Assembly: GCA_016703335.1 (NCBI GenBank) | Contig: JADJCG010000001.1 | Span: forward strand, 477,815 to 541,814 | Reading direction: 5' to 3' | Length of the DNA: 64,000 nt | Source: Caulobacteraceae bacterium | GTDB lineage: Bacteria; Pseudomonadota; Alphaproteobacteria; Caulobacterales; Aquidulcibacteraceae | Part shown: positions 1 through 9,396 of the stretch, one piece after another | Position numbering within the stretch: the first letter of the stretch is position 1 | How the letters are laid out: every line of letters starts with the position of its first letter | Made by a program: the position numbers and the translations under genes | Notes under the pieces: model-generated | The model's database searches: none | What the model was told of the DNA's origin: nothing | Seen by the model: the letters and a program-made list of their open reading frames with translations, nothing else

Positions 1-2009
1 TTCATGCCGAGGTACACGTCGTTCAGACGCACTGGCACCGTGAAATTTTCGCGCACGACGCGCCCGCCCGGATCGGCGACGCTGGCGAGCATACGCGCGC
101 GCAGCGGCATTGTTGTTTGCGGCTCTTCCGGCAATTGGAACGACAGCTGCGCTGCGCCCGTGCCGTCCGTCACCGTGCCCGGCAATTGGAAGAAGCGTTC
201 GTCGAAGCTCTCGTCAGCGACACCAAACGCGTAACCTGCCTGCTCGGGGAACGGGTTCGGGTCGATCATCAACCGGCCTTCGGCCTCGACCGCGAGGCCA
301 GAGCCCGGCGCGCCATAGAGGAAGTCAGCCTGCACGTTGATCGGCCGCGCTTGGCCTGCGCGCAGCACAGCTTCGCTCGCTTCGATCTGCACGCGCAGAC
401 GCTCCGGTACGAAATCTTCGACCGACCAACTGACGCTTCCCGCAATCGCTTCCTGGCCGTCGACGATCAGCTGCGCGCTCCAGACGCCGCGCGGCGCTGA
501 ACGATCAAGCTCTATGTTCTTAGCAATGGCGCCGGCATCGGCGGCCTCCGTCAGACGGATGCGCCGCGCTTCAGTGCCGTTCGGACGATAGACGACGAGC
601 GTCGATTGCCGGTTGGCGATCGCGCGGCCGACTTGATCTCGTATGAGGCCAATCAAGCGCACCCGCTCGCCGGGCCTATAGATGCCGCGCTCAGTGTAGA
701 GATACGCATCGACATCGCCAGGCGCGGCGCGTCCATCGACGCCTCGATCGGAGAGATCGAGGCTCGCGCGTTGCAGATCGAGCGCCGCGAAATCGCCGCC
801 CTCGCCGCCATACGCCATGACGTAGCGCGCTCGCGCCGGGCCATCGCCATTTACCAGCGCGTCTGCGAAATGCACGCGGCCTTCACGGTCGGTGCGCACG
901 CGCGCCAGTTCTTCGTTGTTGGATGCGATGAGCGTCAGCGTGACATTGCTCATCGGCCGCGCCGTACGCAGCGAGCGTACGACAACGTCAAGACCCGTCG
1001 CGCCCGAGAAGCTCTGCAGCGCCATGTCGGTGTAGAGAATCCAACGATAGGACGAGGCGGCGGATTCGTTTTCGCCCTCACCGCGCTGGCCAGCGCTCGG
1101 CGAAACGTCCTTCACCTTCACGATATACGCGCCCGGCCGGAACTCGCGCAGCGCCGCGCCCAGCGAGAACACGGTCGTTACAGCGTCATTGCGAACGCGC
1201 GTATCGACGTCGATCTGGCCTTTGTAAACGGAGACGCCGACGCTCTCGCCAGCGCCTTTGAAGCTCCAATAGCCCCAGCCGCCCTCTTCGTTGCTCTCAC
1301 CTTGCTCCAATTGGTATTGCGAGAGAATGCGATCCGGCACGCGCAGCACTTCGATTGCGATGCGCGACACGTTCACGGTTTCGATGGCGATGCCGTCCGC
1401 TTCCGAGCGCGGCAGGATCACGCCGTTGCCGGCAAAGCCGACATAAGCCGGGCGGTCGCCGAAGGTCAGCGTGAAATTTTCGTCGTACTCCGTGCGCTCA
1501 CCGGTTTGCGACGGCAGGCCTTGGCGCACAGTGATTTGGCGTTCCGGCTCAAACGGCAGGCCGCCAAGGCACAGGAGATTGCCTGACACATCGATTTGGA
1601 ACGGCGCCGCCGGTTCCAGCGCAATGTAGTCAGCGAAATTGACCGAAGGATCGGTCGAGAGGTTTTGCGAGAACTCCAGGCACGCGCGCGGCTCGGTGCG
1701 GTCCATCTCAGCGCGCAAGCGTACGAACGCCATGCCATCGACTTGCGGCAGGCCAGCACGCGCCGCGTTCTGGCTGCGGGCATTGCCACCGGCGCCGATT
1801 GAACCCAGCTGCGCAAACTCAAACGCCGGCGCACCGAGCGACACCCGCCCCAGCACTGCCCCGCCCCAAAGGCCGACGAGCAGCGCGACGGACGTTGCGA
1901 GCACAGTGTTGCGGTTGGTCACCGCCCAGTCGCGCGCTGGCGCAACCCAGGACCAATTCCATTTGCGCGGATCAGCACGCTCCGCGAGCGTTTTCCAATC
2001 AAAGGCCAT
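1..2009 (-). CDS. alpha-2-macroglobulin family protein, N-terminal part
   Basis: An open frame of about 669 codons starts at ATG 2007-2009 and runs off the left edge without a stop. The start MAFDWKTLAER is followed by one hydrophobic segment (about residues 35-54), suggesting an inner-membrane anchor with a periplasmic body rather than a lipoprotein. The macroglobulin signature ERGIYRPGERVRLIGLIRD lies near residues 438-457, as in bacterial A2M (YfhM-like) proteins, which are thought to trap periplasmic proteases and often partner a PBP1C-type transglycosylase. The thioester and C-terminal domains would lie outside the window. Several long plus-strand frames across this stretch are shadows. 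Confidence 0.85.
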   Translation of the reverse strand, partial: MAFDWKTLAERADPRKWNWSWVAPARDWAVTNRNTVLATSVALLVGLWGGAVLGRVSLGAPAFEFAQLGSIGAGGNARSQNAARAGLPQVDGMAFVRLRAEMDRTEPRACLEFSQNLSTDPSVNFADYIALEPAAPFQIDVSGNLLCLGGLPFEPERQITVRQGLPSQTGERTEYDENFTLTFGDRPAYVGFAGNGVILPRSEADGIAIETVNVSRIAIEVLRVPDRILSQYQLEQGESNEEGGWGYWSFKGAGESVGVSVYKGQIDVDTRVRNDAVTTVFSLGAALREFRPGAYIVKVKDVSPSAGQRGEGENESAASSYRWILYTDMALQSFSGATGLDVVVRSLRTARPMSNVTLTLIASNNEELARVRTDREGRVHFADALVNGDGPARARYVMAYGGEGGDFAALDLQRASLDLSDRGVDGRAAPGDVDAYLYTERGIYRPGERVRLIGLIRDQVGRAIANRQSTLVVYRPNGTEARRIRLTEAADAGAIAKNIELDRSAPRGVWSAQLIVDGQEAIAGSVSWSVEDFVPERLRVQIEASEAVLRAGQARPINVQADFLYGAPGSGLAVEAEGRLMIDPNPFPEQAGYAFGVADESFDERFFQLPGTVTDGTGAAQLSFQLPEEPQTTMPLRARMLASVADPGGRVVRENFTVPVRLNDVYLGM

Positions 2010-2239
2010 GTCCGCGCGTCTCCCAATCCCCGCCTAGGGCGTTGGCATCATGCTTGCCCGAGGCTCGCGCAAGCGACAAGGCATCATTAAATTCCGGCAA
2101 AGTTTAGTCTGCCGCTGCTGTTGCTCACTGCGCGGCGACGTGTTTCAACATGCGCAATCAAAAATGACGCTGGCGGCGCCTTTGCCGTCAAAGCGGGAGG
2201 AAACGATGAGCGACGGCGCGAAGCCCGGCCTTTCCAGCC

Positions 2240-3952
2240 ATGTCGATCGAGCAAGCGCACAAGCTGCTCACCGCGCCGGGCACGCCGCTTGAGGTAGGCG
2301 AGGAAGAAATCCGCGGCATCCGTATGAAAGTATGGAAGAACGCGCCGCCGACTTTGCGCGAAGTCTACGCCGCTGGTGGCCTCTTCGCCGGTCGTGACCA
2401 CCTCGTCTTTGAAGAAGAGCGCGCGACGGTCGGCGCCTTCCAGGCCGCCGCCAACAAGTTCGCTCACCAACTCGTCGCTGACGGCGTGAAGCCAGGCGAC
2501 CGCGTCGCCATCATCATGCGCAACTTGCCGGAATGGCCGGTGGCATTTTGGGGCGCGGTTCTCGCTGGGGCAATCGTCACCCCCTTAAACGCGTGGTGGA
2601 CCGGCGCTGAGCTCGAATACGGGCTTAAGAATTCCGGCACCTCGCTCGCGATCGTGGATGTCGAACGCTACGAGCGCATCCGCGAGCACATCGACAACTG
2701 CCCCGAGCTTCGCAAAATCTACGTCTCGCGCTCGAAAGAAGAGATCGCGGATCCGCGCGTCGCCCGCCTCGAGAGCATTGTCGGCAAGACCGCCGATTGG
2801 GCGTCAATCGCAACCGCACCGCCGCCAGCAATTCCAACGAAGCCCGACGACGACGTTGCCATCTTCTACACGTCCGGCACCACCGGAAATCCGAAGGGCG
2901 CGGTGATCTCCCACCGCAACATCATCTCCAACATGCTGAACGGCGCGGCGGCGCAAGCGCGCGCCTTCCTGCGCCGCGGTGGAGCGCCACCGGCCCCCGA
3001 CCCAAACGGCCCGCAACGTTCGTTCCTCATTTCAGTGCCGTTCTTCCACGCGACTGGCTGTTTCGCGATCATGATCCCGGCGATGCTGACCGGAAATAAG
3101 ATAGTCATGCAGCGCCGCTGGGACGTCGACCAAGCGCTGCCGTTGATGGAAAGAGAACGCATCACGCACTTCGGCGGCGTGCCCACGATTGCGTGGCAAG
3201 TGCTCGAGCATCCTAAGATCGATGAGTACGATCTCTCTGCGATCGAAGGCGTCTCGTATGGCGGCGCGCCGGCAGCGCCCGAACTCGTGAACCGCATCAA
3301 AGCGCGTTTCCCGACCGCACAACCCGGCCAGGGCTGGGGCATGACGGAAACGTCCGCCACCGCCGTCTCGAACGGTTCGGAAGACTACATGCGTAAGCCC
3401 GCCTCAACTGGCGTGCCCTCCGCAACCGGCGAAGCCAAGATCGTCTCGCTTGAAGGCCAATTGCTTGGCGCCAACGAAGTCGGCGAGCTTTGGTACAAAG
3501 GCCCGATCGTCGTGCGCGGCTATTGGCAGAACGAGAAAGCCACCGCGGAGACCTTCATCGACGGCTGGATCAAAACCGGCGACCTCGCAAAGATCGACGA
3601 GGAAGGCTTCATCTATATCGTCGATCGCGCCAAGGACATGCTGATCCGCGGCGGCGAAAACATCTACTGCGTCGAGGTCGAGAACGCGCTCTACGATCAC
3701 CCCGCCGTCATGGACGCAGCCGTCATAGGCAAGCCGCACGTGCAACTCGGCGAGGAGCCGCTCGCCGTCGTGCACCTGAAGCCGGGCGCGTCAGCGACGA
3801 GCGAAGAACTCCGCCATCACTGCGCGCAAAAGATCGCCGCGTTCAAAGTGCCGGTCGAAGTGCTCTTCTGGCCCGAGACGCTGCCCCGCAACGCCAACGG
3901 CAAAATCATGAAGAGCGACCTCAAAAAGCAGATCGAGAACCCGACGTTCTGA
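2240..3952 (+). CDS. class I adenylate-forming enzyme (acyl-CoA synthetase)
   Basis: This 570-residue protein activates a carboxylic acid, probably a fatty or aryl acid, to its acyl-CoA through an acyl-AMP. Seen: the P-loop YTSGTTGNPKGA at about residues 209-220, the adenylate motif GWGMTETSA near 365, the hinge motif TGDLAKIDEEGFIYIVDR near 446, and the C-terminal catalytic lysine in NANGKIMKSD near 551. The substrate cannot be told from sequence. The start is uncertain: ATG 2240 has no good ribosome site, whereas ATG 2206 follows GGGAGGAAACG but is out of frame by one base. Either the short leader is frameshifted by an indel or 2240 is used. Confidence 0.9.
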   Translation: MSIEQAHKLLTAPGTPLEVGEEEIRGIRMKVWKNAPPTLREVYAAGGLFAGRDHLVFEEERATVGAFQAAANKFAHQLVADGVKPGDRVAIIMRNLPEWPVAFWGAVLAGAIVTPLNAWWTGAELEYGLKNSGTSLAIVDVERYERIREHIDNCPELRKIYVSRSKEEIADPRVARLESIVGKTADWASIATAPPPAIPTKPDDDVAIFYTSGTTGNPKGAVISHRNIISNMLNGAAAQARAFLRRGGAPPAPDPNGPQRSFLISVPFFHATGCFAIMIPAMLTGNKIVMQRRWDVDQALPLMERERITHFGGVPTIAWQVLEHPKIDEYDLSAIEGVSYGGAPAAPELVNRIKARFPTAQPGQGWGMTETSATAVSNGSEDYMRKPASTGVPSATGEAKIVSLEGQLLGANEVGELWYKGPIVVRGYWQNEKATAETFIDGWIKTGDLAKIDEEGFIYIVDRAKDMLIRGGENIYCVEVENALYDHPAVMDAAVIGKPHVQLGEEPLAVVHLKPGASATSEELRHHCAQKIAAFKVPVEVLFWPETLPRNANGKIMKSDLKKQIENPTF

Positions 3953-4087
3953 AGCGACAAGTCTGGACCACCGGCGCTGCGCCTGCGGTTGGCGAAGTGC
4001 CGGCGAGGGCGCCGGTGCAGATTTAATGCGCGCACTTGAGTTTCGCTGCTTGCGCCTTAGCTTTGAAGCGAAGCTAGGAGCGCACCT

Positions 4088-4333
4088 ATGACCAAGATCA
4101 TTTACGAAATCGTCCGCCACGATGGCGGCTGGGCGTTCAAGCTCGACGGCACATTGTCGAACACCTATCCCAGCCACGACGCCGCCTATAACGCCGCCAA
4201 GCGCGTCGCACTTGAGCAAATGCGCCCGGGCGAAACTCATGGAATATCGTGGGAAGACGAACGCGGCCGCTGGCATGACGAAATCTCCCCCGGCGATGAT
4301 CGCCCGGAAGTCGGCATCGTCGACAAGACTTGA
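4088..4333 (+). CDS. DUF2188-like small protein
   Basis: An 81-residue soluble protein. The pattern GGWAFKLDG followed by SHDAAYNAAKRVA resembles the DUF2188 fold, a short beta-beta-alpha unit of unknown function that often describes itself as a repeat. The start ATG follows AGGAGCGCACCT, a strong ribosome site. The next gene begins 10 bases after the stop, so the two are probably cotranscribed. No catalytic residues are evident. Confidence 0.7.
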   Translation: MTKIIYEIVRHDGGWAFKLDGTLSNTYPSHDAAYNAAKRVALEQMRPGETHGISWEDERGRWHDEISPGDDRPEVGIVDKT

Positions 4334-4342
4334 GCGCCGCGC

Positions 4343-5503
4343 GTGCCGTGGTTTGGCTGGCTCGCGGCGCTCATCATAGTTGCGGCGCTCAGCTTCACCG
4401 GCTGGCTCTACACAATCGGCCCTTGGCGCGCCGTCGACTTCACGATTGAAGCGCCAACGCCGCAACCAACGATCAACGCAGCGACCATCAGTGCCGAACG
4501 CGAGGCGTTGCTCGTAGCGTTTCAACGCGACGTGTACGGCACAATGCCTGCGCCGATCGCGCCGGTCGTCGCCAGCAAACAAGAGGTCTCAACCGCAGAC
4601 GCGGGCGGCATCGAACGCGTCGAACAATGGCGCGTCGAAGTTGGCGAAGCACGCCACTTCAATATCGCCATTGCGCGACCGCCCGGAAATGCGCCGGCGC
4701 CGGTCATTCTCGTTCTCGACTTTTGCGGCAACCAAGCCGCCTTCCCCAATCGCCCGAGCGCGATCCGTGGTCCCGTTGGTTACATCCAATGGTTCTGCCA
4801 AGCCGACGCAATGGATCCCATCGTGGAGCGTGTCTTCGGCCGCTACGTGAACGCACCTCCCTTCGCCGACATCGCCGCGCACGGCTACGCCGTCGCGCTC
4901 GTCTATGCTGGCGACATCGTCCCCGATCGCGAACCCGAAGCGCGCGCCGCGCTCTCGCGCTTCGCGCCATCAGACACTGGCGCACTCATGGCTTGGGCAT
5001 GGACCGCCTCACGCGCCTACGAAGCGCTGGCGTCAGATCCACGCTTCGATGCGAACCGCATCGCCGTCTGGGGTCAATCGCGCCAAGGCAAAGCGGCTCT
5101 CGTCGCCGGCGTGTTCGATCCACGCTTCGCAGCGGTGATTGCGCTTCAGTCCGGCCGCGGCGGCGATGCGCCGTCTCAGACCTTCGCAGGCGAGAGCCGC
5201 ACCGAAATCACCAGCGCCTATCCGCACTGGTTCGCGCCAAACTTCGCAACAACGATGCCGAGCGTCGAACAACACCAATTGCTCGCGCTGCTTGCGCCGC
5301 GCCCCCTTCTCGTCGGCCACGGCGATCGCGACGGCTGGTCCGATCCGATCGGCGCGCGCGCAATCCGCGAAGCCACATCTCCGGTCTTCGCAGAACTCGG
5401 CGGTGAGCCGCCATCGCACTTCATCCGCCCCGGCGGACACGGCATTCACGAACGCGATTGGGAAGAGACGTTGAATTTTCTCGACGCGCGCATGAAGCGC
5501 TGA
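4343..5503 (+). CDS. CE15-like alpha/beta-hydrolase (glucuronoyl esterase-like)
   Basis: A 386-residue protein with an N-terminal membrane anchor or uncleaved signal (about residues 5-22) and an alpha/beta-hydrolase domain. The nucleophile elbow reads WGQSRQGKAAL, closely matching the GxSRxGK signature of carbohydrate esterase family 15. A late aspartate (GDRDGW) and histidine (GGHGIHE) supply a plausible triad. CE15 enzymes cleave esters of 4-O-methyl-glucuronic acid in lignin-carbohydrate complexes; whether this member does so is inference. The start is GTG 4343, just after the previous stop. The next gene begins 13 bases downstream. Confidence 0.75.
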   Translation: MPWFGWLAALIIVAALSFTGWLYTIGPWRAVDFTIEAPTPQPTINAATISAEREALLVAFQRDVYGTMPAPIAPVVASKQEVSTADAGGIERVEQWRVEVGEARHFNIAIARPPGNAPAPVILVLDFCGNQAAFPNRPSAIRGPVGYIQWFCQADAMDPIVERVFGRYVNAPPFADIAAHGYAVALVYAGDIVPDREPEARAALSRFAPSDTGALMAWAWTASRAYEALASDPRFDANRIAVWGQSRQGKAALVAGVFDPRFAAVIALQSGRGGDAPSQTFAGESRTEITSAYPHWFAPNFATTMPSVEQHQLLALLAPRPLLVGHGDRDGWSDPIGARAIREATSPVFAELGGEPPSHFIRPGGHGIHERDWEETLNFLDARMKR

Positions 5504-5515
5504 GTAAGTGAGCGC

Positions 5516-6919
5516 ATGGAAGATTGGCGCGCGTGGACGGTGAAGGCCGCTGAATGGGGCATGGATTATCGCGCGCGTCTGCGCGATCTGCCGGTGCGTC
5601 CGCCTGTGCAGCCGGGCGAGATCGCCGCGAAGATCGCGCCGTCGCCGCCGGAGACACCCGAGCCGTTCGAAAAAGTCTTCGCCGATTTCGAACGCGATAT
5701 CGCGCCGGGCATGACGCATTGGCAGCATCCGCGCTTCTTCGCGTACTTCCCGTCGAATTCTGCGCCGGCCTCACTCGTTGCCGAACATCTCGTCAACGCC
5801 ATCGGCGCGGTGTGCATGCTCTGGCAAACATCGCCCGCCGCCACTGAACTCGAAACCCGCGCTGTCGCTTGGCTGCGCCAAGCATTCGGTTTGCCCGATG
5901 TGTTTCAAGGCTGCATCCAAGACACCGCCTCAACTGCCACACTCGCTGCCGTGCTGGTGATGCGCGAACGGGCGTTGAATTTCACCGGCAACCAAACCGG
6001 CCTTTCCAGCACGCCGCGCCTGCGGATCTATTGCTCCGCCGAAGCGCACTCTTCGATTGATCGCGCCGTCTGGTTCTCCGGCATCGGCGCCGACAATCTC
6101 GTGCGCATCCCGATCAAAGGCCCGCTCCGCGGCGCCGATCCCGACGCGCTCCGCGCGCTCATCGCCGCCGACATCGCTGCCGGCTACAAACCCGCCGGCA
6201 TCATCGCCAATGTCGGCGCTACCGGCGTGGGTGCGACCGATCCGGTTGCCGACCTCGCCGCCATCGCGCGCGAGCACAACCTCTATCTTCACGTCGATGC
6301 CGCCTGGGCCGGCGCCGCGATGATCTGCCCCGAACTGCGCCACCTCTGGGCTGGCGCAGAGCACGCAGACTCCATCGTCGTCAACGCCCACAAATGGCTC
6401 GGCGCGCAAACCCATTGCAGCATCCATTTCGTGCGCGATCCTGCGAGCCTCACCCGCACGCTCGCCGCGAAGCCGGATTATCTGCACACGTTGGGCTTGA
6501 GCGAAGTCGTCAATTACAGCGAATGGGGCATTCCACTCGGCCGTCAATTCCGCGCTTTGAAGCTTTGGTTCGTGTTGCGCGCTTACGGGCTCGAAGGTCT
6601 GCGCACCATGATCCGCAATCACATCGCTTGGTCGCGGGCGCTGTGCGAGAAGCTGCGCGCGACGCCCGGATTCGAGATTGTCACGGATGCTGCTTTTTCA
6701 CTCTTCACTTTCCGCTATCTCGGCGTGAGCAGAGCAAATGTCGACGATCTCAACTTGGCGCTTGTAGAGGCGATAAATGCTGATGGCCGCATCTATCTCA
6801 CGCAGACGCGGGTAGATGGCGCCGTCGCCATCCGCTTCCAAGTCGGACAATTCGAATGCACCGAGGCTGATGTGATGAGCGCCTATCCGGTCATCACCGA
6901 GATCGCAGCGCGCCTCTAG
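5516..6919 (+). CDS. PLP-dependent group II decarboxylase (aromatic-L-amino-acid decarboxylase family)
   Basis: A 467-residue fold-type I PLP enzyme. The Schiff-base lysine lies in VNAHKWLGAQ (about residue 293), preceded by the cofactor aspartate region YLHVDAAWAGAA. The N-terminal HWQHPRFFAYFP is typical of the aromatic amino acid/tyrosine/histidine decarboxylase group. It should decarboxylate an aromatic or related amino acid to its amine in the cytoplasm; the exact substrate is unknown. It starts at ATG 5516, 13 bases after the esterase gene, suggesting one transcript. Confidence 0.88.
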   Translation: MEDWRAWTVKAAEWGMDYRARLRDLPVRPPVQPGEIAAKIAPSPPETPEPFEKVFADFERDIAPGMTHWQHPRFFAYFPSNSAPASLVAEHLVNAIGAVCMLWQTSPAATELETRAVAWLRQAFGLPDVFQGCIQDTASTATLAAVLVMRERALNFTGNQTGLSSTPRLRIYCSAEAHSSIDRAVWFSGIGADNLVRIPIKGPLRGADPDALRALIAADIAAGYKPAGIIANVGATGVGATDPVADLAAIAREHNLYLHVDAAWAGAAMICPELRHLWAGAEHADSIVVNAHKWLGAQTHCSIHFVRDPASLTRTLAAKPDYLHTLGLSEVVNYSEWGIPLGRQFRALKLWFVLRAYGLEGLRTMIRNHIAWSRALCEKLRATPGFEIVTDAAFSLFTFRYLGVSRANVDDLNLALVEAINADGRIYLTQTRVDGAVAIRFQVGQFECTEADVMSAYPVITEIAARL

Positions 6920-6983
6920 TCGCTACTAGCGCGATCAAGGCTTTACGCGTGTTGTCCGGAAGTTCGTTGCGGGTGGTCGGCAT
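6894..6983 (-). pseudogene. possible remnant of a Dps N-terminus
   Basis: A 29-codon frame with a good ribosome site (GAGGAGATCCCGCC before ATG) reads MPTTRNELPDNTRKALIALV and then diverges and stops inside the end of the decarboxylase gene. The opening matches the start of alphaproteobacterial Dps ferritins (pattern TRNDLPxxxRxKxIxLLNARL). The ferritin helices that should follow are absent. It looks like the 5' stub of a deleted dps gene, or a short unrelated peptide. The match is from memory of the family, not a search. Confidence 0.4.
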
Positions 6984-7084
6984 GGCGGGATCTCCTCAAG
7001 GTCCGGATATTGGCTCAGCCGCTGCGGCAGGCAACGCAAACACCCGTAGATTTGAGGCTTATTCTCGATGGGCGTTTTCTGTCT

Positions 7085-8062
7085 TCAGAGCGTCGCCAGC
7101 CAATCGATGATCAGGCCAGTGGTTTCTTTAGGCGCTTCCTGCTGCGTCCAGTGACCAATTTTCGGAATCATATGCGAGCCGCGCAGGTTCGATGTATTCG
7201 CCTGCATGCGTTCGAACGCGGCATCGGCGCTGCCGCCGAACATCTTCAGCACCAGATCGTTCTCGCCGACGATGAACAGCGACGGCTGATGGATCACGCG
7301 ATCCTCAATCGTGCTCATATACTCAAAATCACGCGTGTGGTTGCGATAGCGATTGATCGGCCCGCGGAAGCCCGAAACCGTGAACTCATCAACGAAATAG
7401 TCGATGTCCTCTGGAGTCATCCACCACGGGAACGGGTTCGGATCTTCCAAGCCATCGAGCAAATGGTCGCCGTGAACTTTGTCCACGCCGCCCCAATAAC
7501 CTTGGGAGTCACCGCTGCCCGCATAATAGAGCTTGCGCAAACCGCCGCGCACGTCCGCTTCGAACGCAGCCTCAGCGACGCCCTCGTCTTTGAAGTAGGC
7601 CTGATAGAAGAACTTGCCCTGATCAATGTACATCATCTTGATCAGCGCATCGAGCGACATGGGCGGCAAGCCGAACCACGGTACGCTTAGGCCAGCGACG
7701 GCGCGCACTCGCTTTGGATGCAGCACGGCTGTGTGCCAAACGATCGGCGCGCCCCAATCGTGCCCGATAAGAACAGCGGGCTTGCCAGGCGACATCACGT
7801 CGATGACGCCCGCGACATCCGCCGCAATCTCCTTCATCGCGTACGCTTCGACAGCATGCGGTTTGTCCGAGCCACCATAGCCGCGCACATCAATGGCGCA
7901 TGCTGTGAAGCCAGCGGCGGCGAGCGGCGCCATTTGGTGGCGCCACGAATACCAGCTCTCTGGAAAGCCGTGGACCATTACGACCAATGGCCCCTCGCCC
8001 TGGATCGCGGCGCGCACCTTGATCCCGTTGGTGTCGATCATGCGGAATTCGGGTTTGGTCAT
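7085..8062 (-). CDS. epoxide hydrolase-like alpha/beta hydrolase
   Basis: A 325-residue cytoplasmic hydrolase. Motifs: oxyanion loop HGFPESW (residues 31-37), nucleophile elbow GHDWGA with Asp102, and a C-terminal GHWTQQE histidine. An Asp nucleophile plus HGFPESW is characteristic of soluble epoxide hydrolases and haloalkane dehalogenase relatives; lid tyrosines (YY near 176, YWGG) favour an epoxide hydrolase. The ATG overlaps the stop of the upstream DUF885 gene (ATGA), so translation is probably coupled. Confidence 0.85.
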   Translation of the reverse strand: MTKPEFRMIDTNGIKVRAAIQGEGPLVVMVHGFPESWYSWRHQMAPLAAAGFTACAIDVRGYGGSDKPHAVEAYAMKEIAADVAGVIDVMSPGKPAVLIGHDWGAPIVWHTAVLHPKRVRAVAGLSVPWFGLPPMSLDALIKMMYIDQGKFFYQAYFKDEGVAEAAFEADVRGGLRKLYYAGSGDSQGYWGGVDKVHGDHLLDGLEDPNPFPWWMTPEDIDYFVDEFTVSGFRGPINRYRNHTRDFEYMSTIEDRVIHQPSLFIVGENDLVLKMFGGSADAAFERMQANTSNLRGSHMIPKIGHWTQQEAPKETTGLIIDWLATL

Positions 8063-9330
8063 TGCAGGTCCGCCGGAAGCGTCGGTTGATTGAGGATGCT
8101 CTCGTACGCGCGCCAGCGCGCATTGTTGTCTGCGCCTGTGCGCTCAGCGTAAGTGCGCACCAAATCCTCACCCGAGGAATAATTGATCACGTACGAGCGA
8201 TAGTGATCGGCGAACGCCAAGCTCCGCTCAGCGCGTTCACGTGATGTCACGCCGTAACGCTGACGCAACTCTAACGCGCGAGCCCGATCAATCTCGCCAT
8301 CGAGATACATCTGATCGACCGTCAGCGTCGCGCCGCGCAATTCTTGTAAAGCCTCAAGCAAATCCGCCAACGCCGGCGCGGTCGCCGGATCGAGACCAGC
8401 CAGGGAAACAGCGTGTCGCGCTCGAACGCCAACTTCTCGTCGCCGGGAAACGCGAGATCGACGCCATAATTGCCGCCACCTTCGTTCAACGGCCCCTGCG
8501 GTGAGAAGAGTGGCATAATCGAAAACTCAACCCAGCCGCGTTCGCGATACAAACGCTCCGCCGAAATCCCCTGCACGTGGTGACCGGGGTAGCCTTCGTG
8601 GCAGCCGTAACCGATCGCGGCATCGATATAGATCGGCTGATCCGTGTTCACTTGGATCAAGCTGTGATTGTCGCCCTGATAGTAATTGTAGGCGCCCCAG
8701 GACTGGCCGTTGACGAGCGAAAGTTCGAAGCGTTCGTTCTCCGGCAACTCGATATGTTCAGCCGTGCGCCGGCGGCACTCAGCAATCGCCGCTTGCATCA
8801 CCGGCAACAATTTATCGTGCGGAATGGCGTAGCGATTGCGCAAAGCCTGCACACGATCCGCCAGCGGCCCTCTACCCGGCACAATTGCGTCCAAACGCTC
8901 CAACGCAGCGTCATAGCTCTCAAGCGGACGCAAAGTCGGTCGCAATGCGAAGAGACGTTCGGCCTCGTCCGCAAAAGGCACACGCTCGCCATCGATCATA
9001 TCGAGGCGAAAGCGCGCGCTTGAGACATATGCCGCTAACGCGCGCGCGCGACGCTGCACCAGCTGGATCGCGCGCCTCGCCGAGCGCTGTGGCGATCTGC
9101 GCGCTCAGCGCGTCAGCGGCGGTTTTGAGCTCGGCAGTCGAGCGCGGATGCGCTTCAGCCTCAGTCTTCCATTCCGGTGGACCGTAATAGGCGTCGATAT
9201 AGCCTTCCTCGTGCGTGCCGATTTCCAACGCCAGCCGCACGTACGCTTCCGCCAACGGATTGAGATCAGGCTCGGCGCGCGGCGTGCACGCCGCCAACAG
9301 CAAAGCCGCAACAAAAACCAAAGCCCGCAT
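8059..9330 (-). CDS. DUF885 family lipoprotein, frameshifted twice in this sequence
   Basis: The protein begins at ATG 9330 (GGAGGG upstream) with a lipoprotein signal MRALVFVAALLLAACTPRAE. Three frames must be joined: 9330 to about 9072, then to about 8398, then to the stop at 8059. The middle part has the DUF885 metal-binding motif CHEGYPGHHVQG, typical of these gluzincin-like, carboxypeptidase-related proteins of unknown substrate. The third part reads DLLEALQELRGATL onward. Sequence is well conserved on both sides of each break, so indel errors are more likely than decay. The stop overlaps the downstream hydrolase start. Confidence 0.8.
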
Positions 9331-9396
9331 CAATCCCTCCGCCGCCAGCTTAGCAGCAAATTTGCGCGTGCACGCCGTTTACGTCGCGGGAACCGG

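Noticed and set aside
606..1586. 326-codon plus-strand frame
   Set aside because: Antisense to the alpha-2-macroglobulin gene, which is open across the whole stretch with family motifs; typical GC-rich shadow.
2206..2292. ATG 2206 with a good ribosome site as the acyl-CoA synthetase start
   Set aside because: One base out of frame with the enzyme and stops after 28 codons; kept only as evidence for a possible indel.
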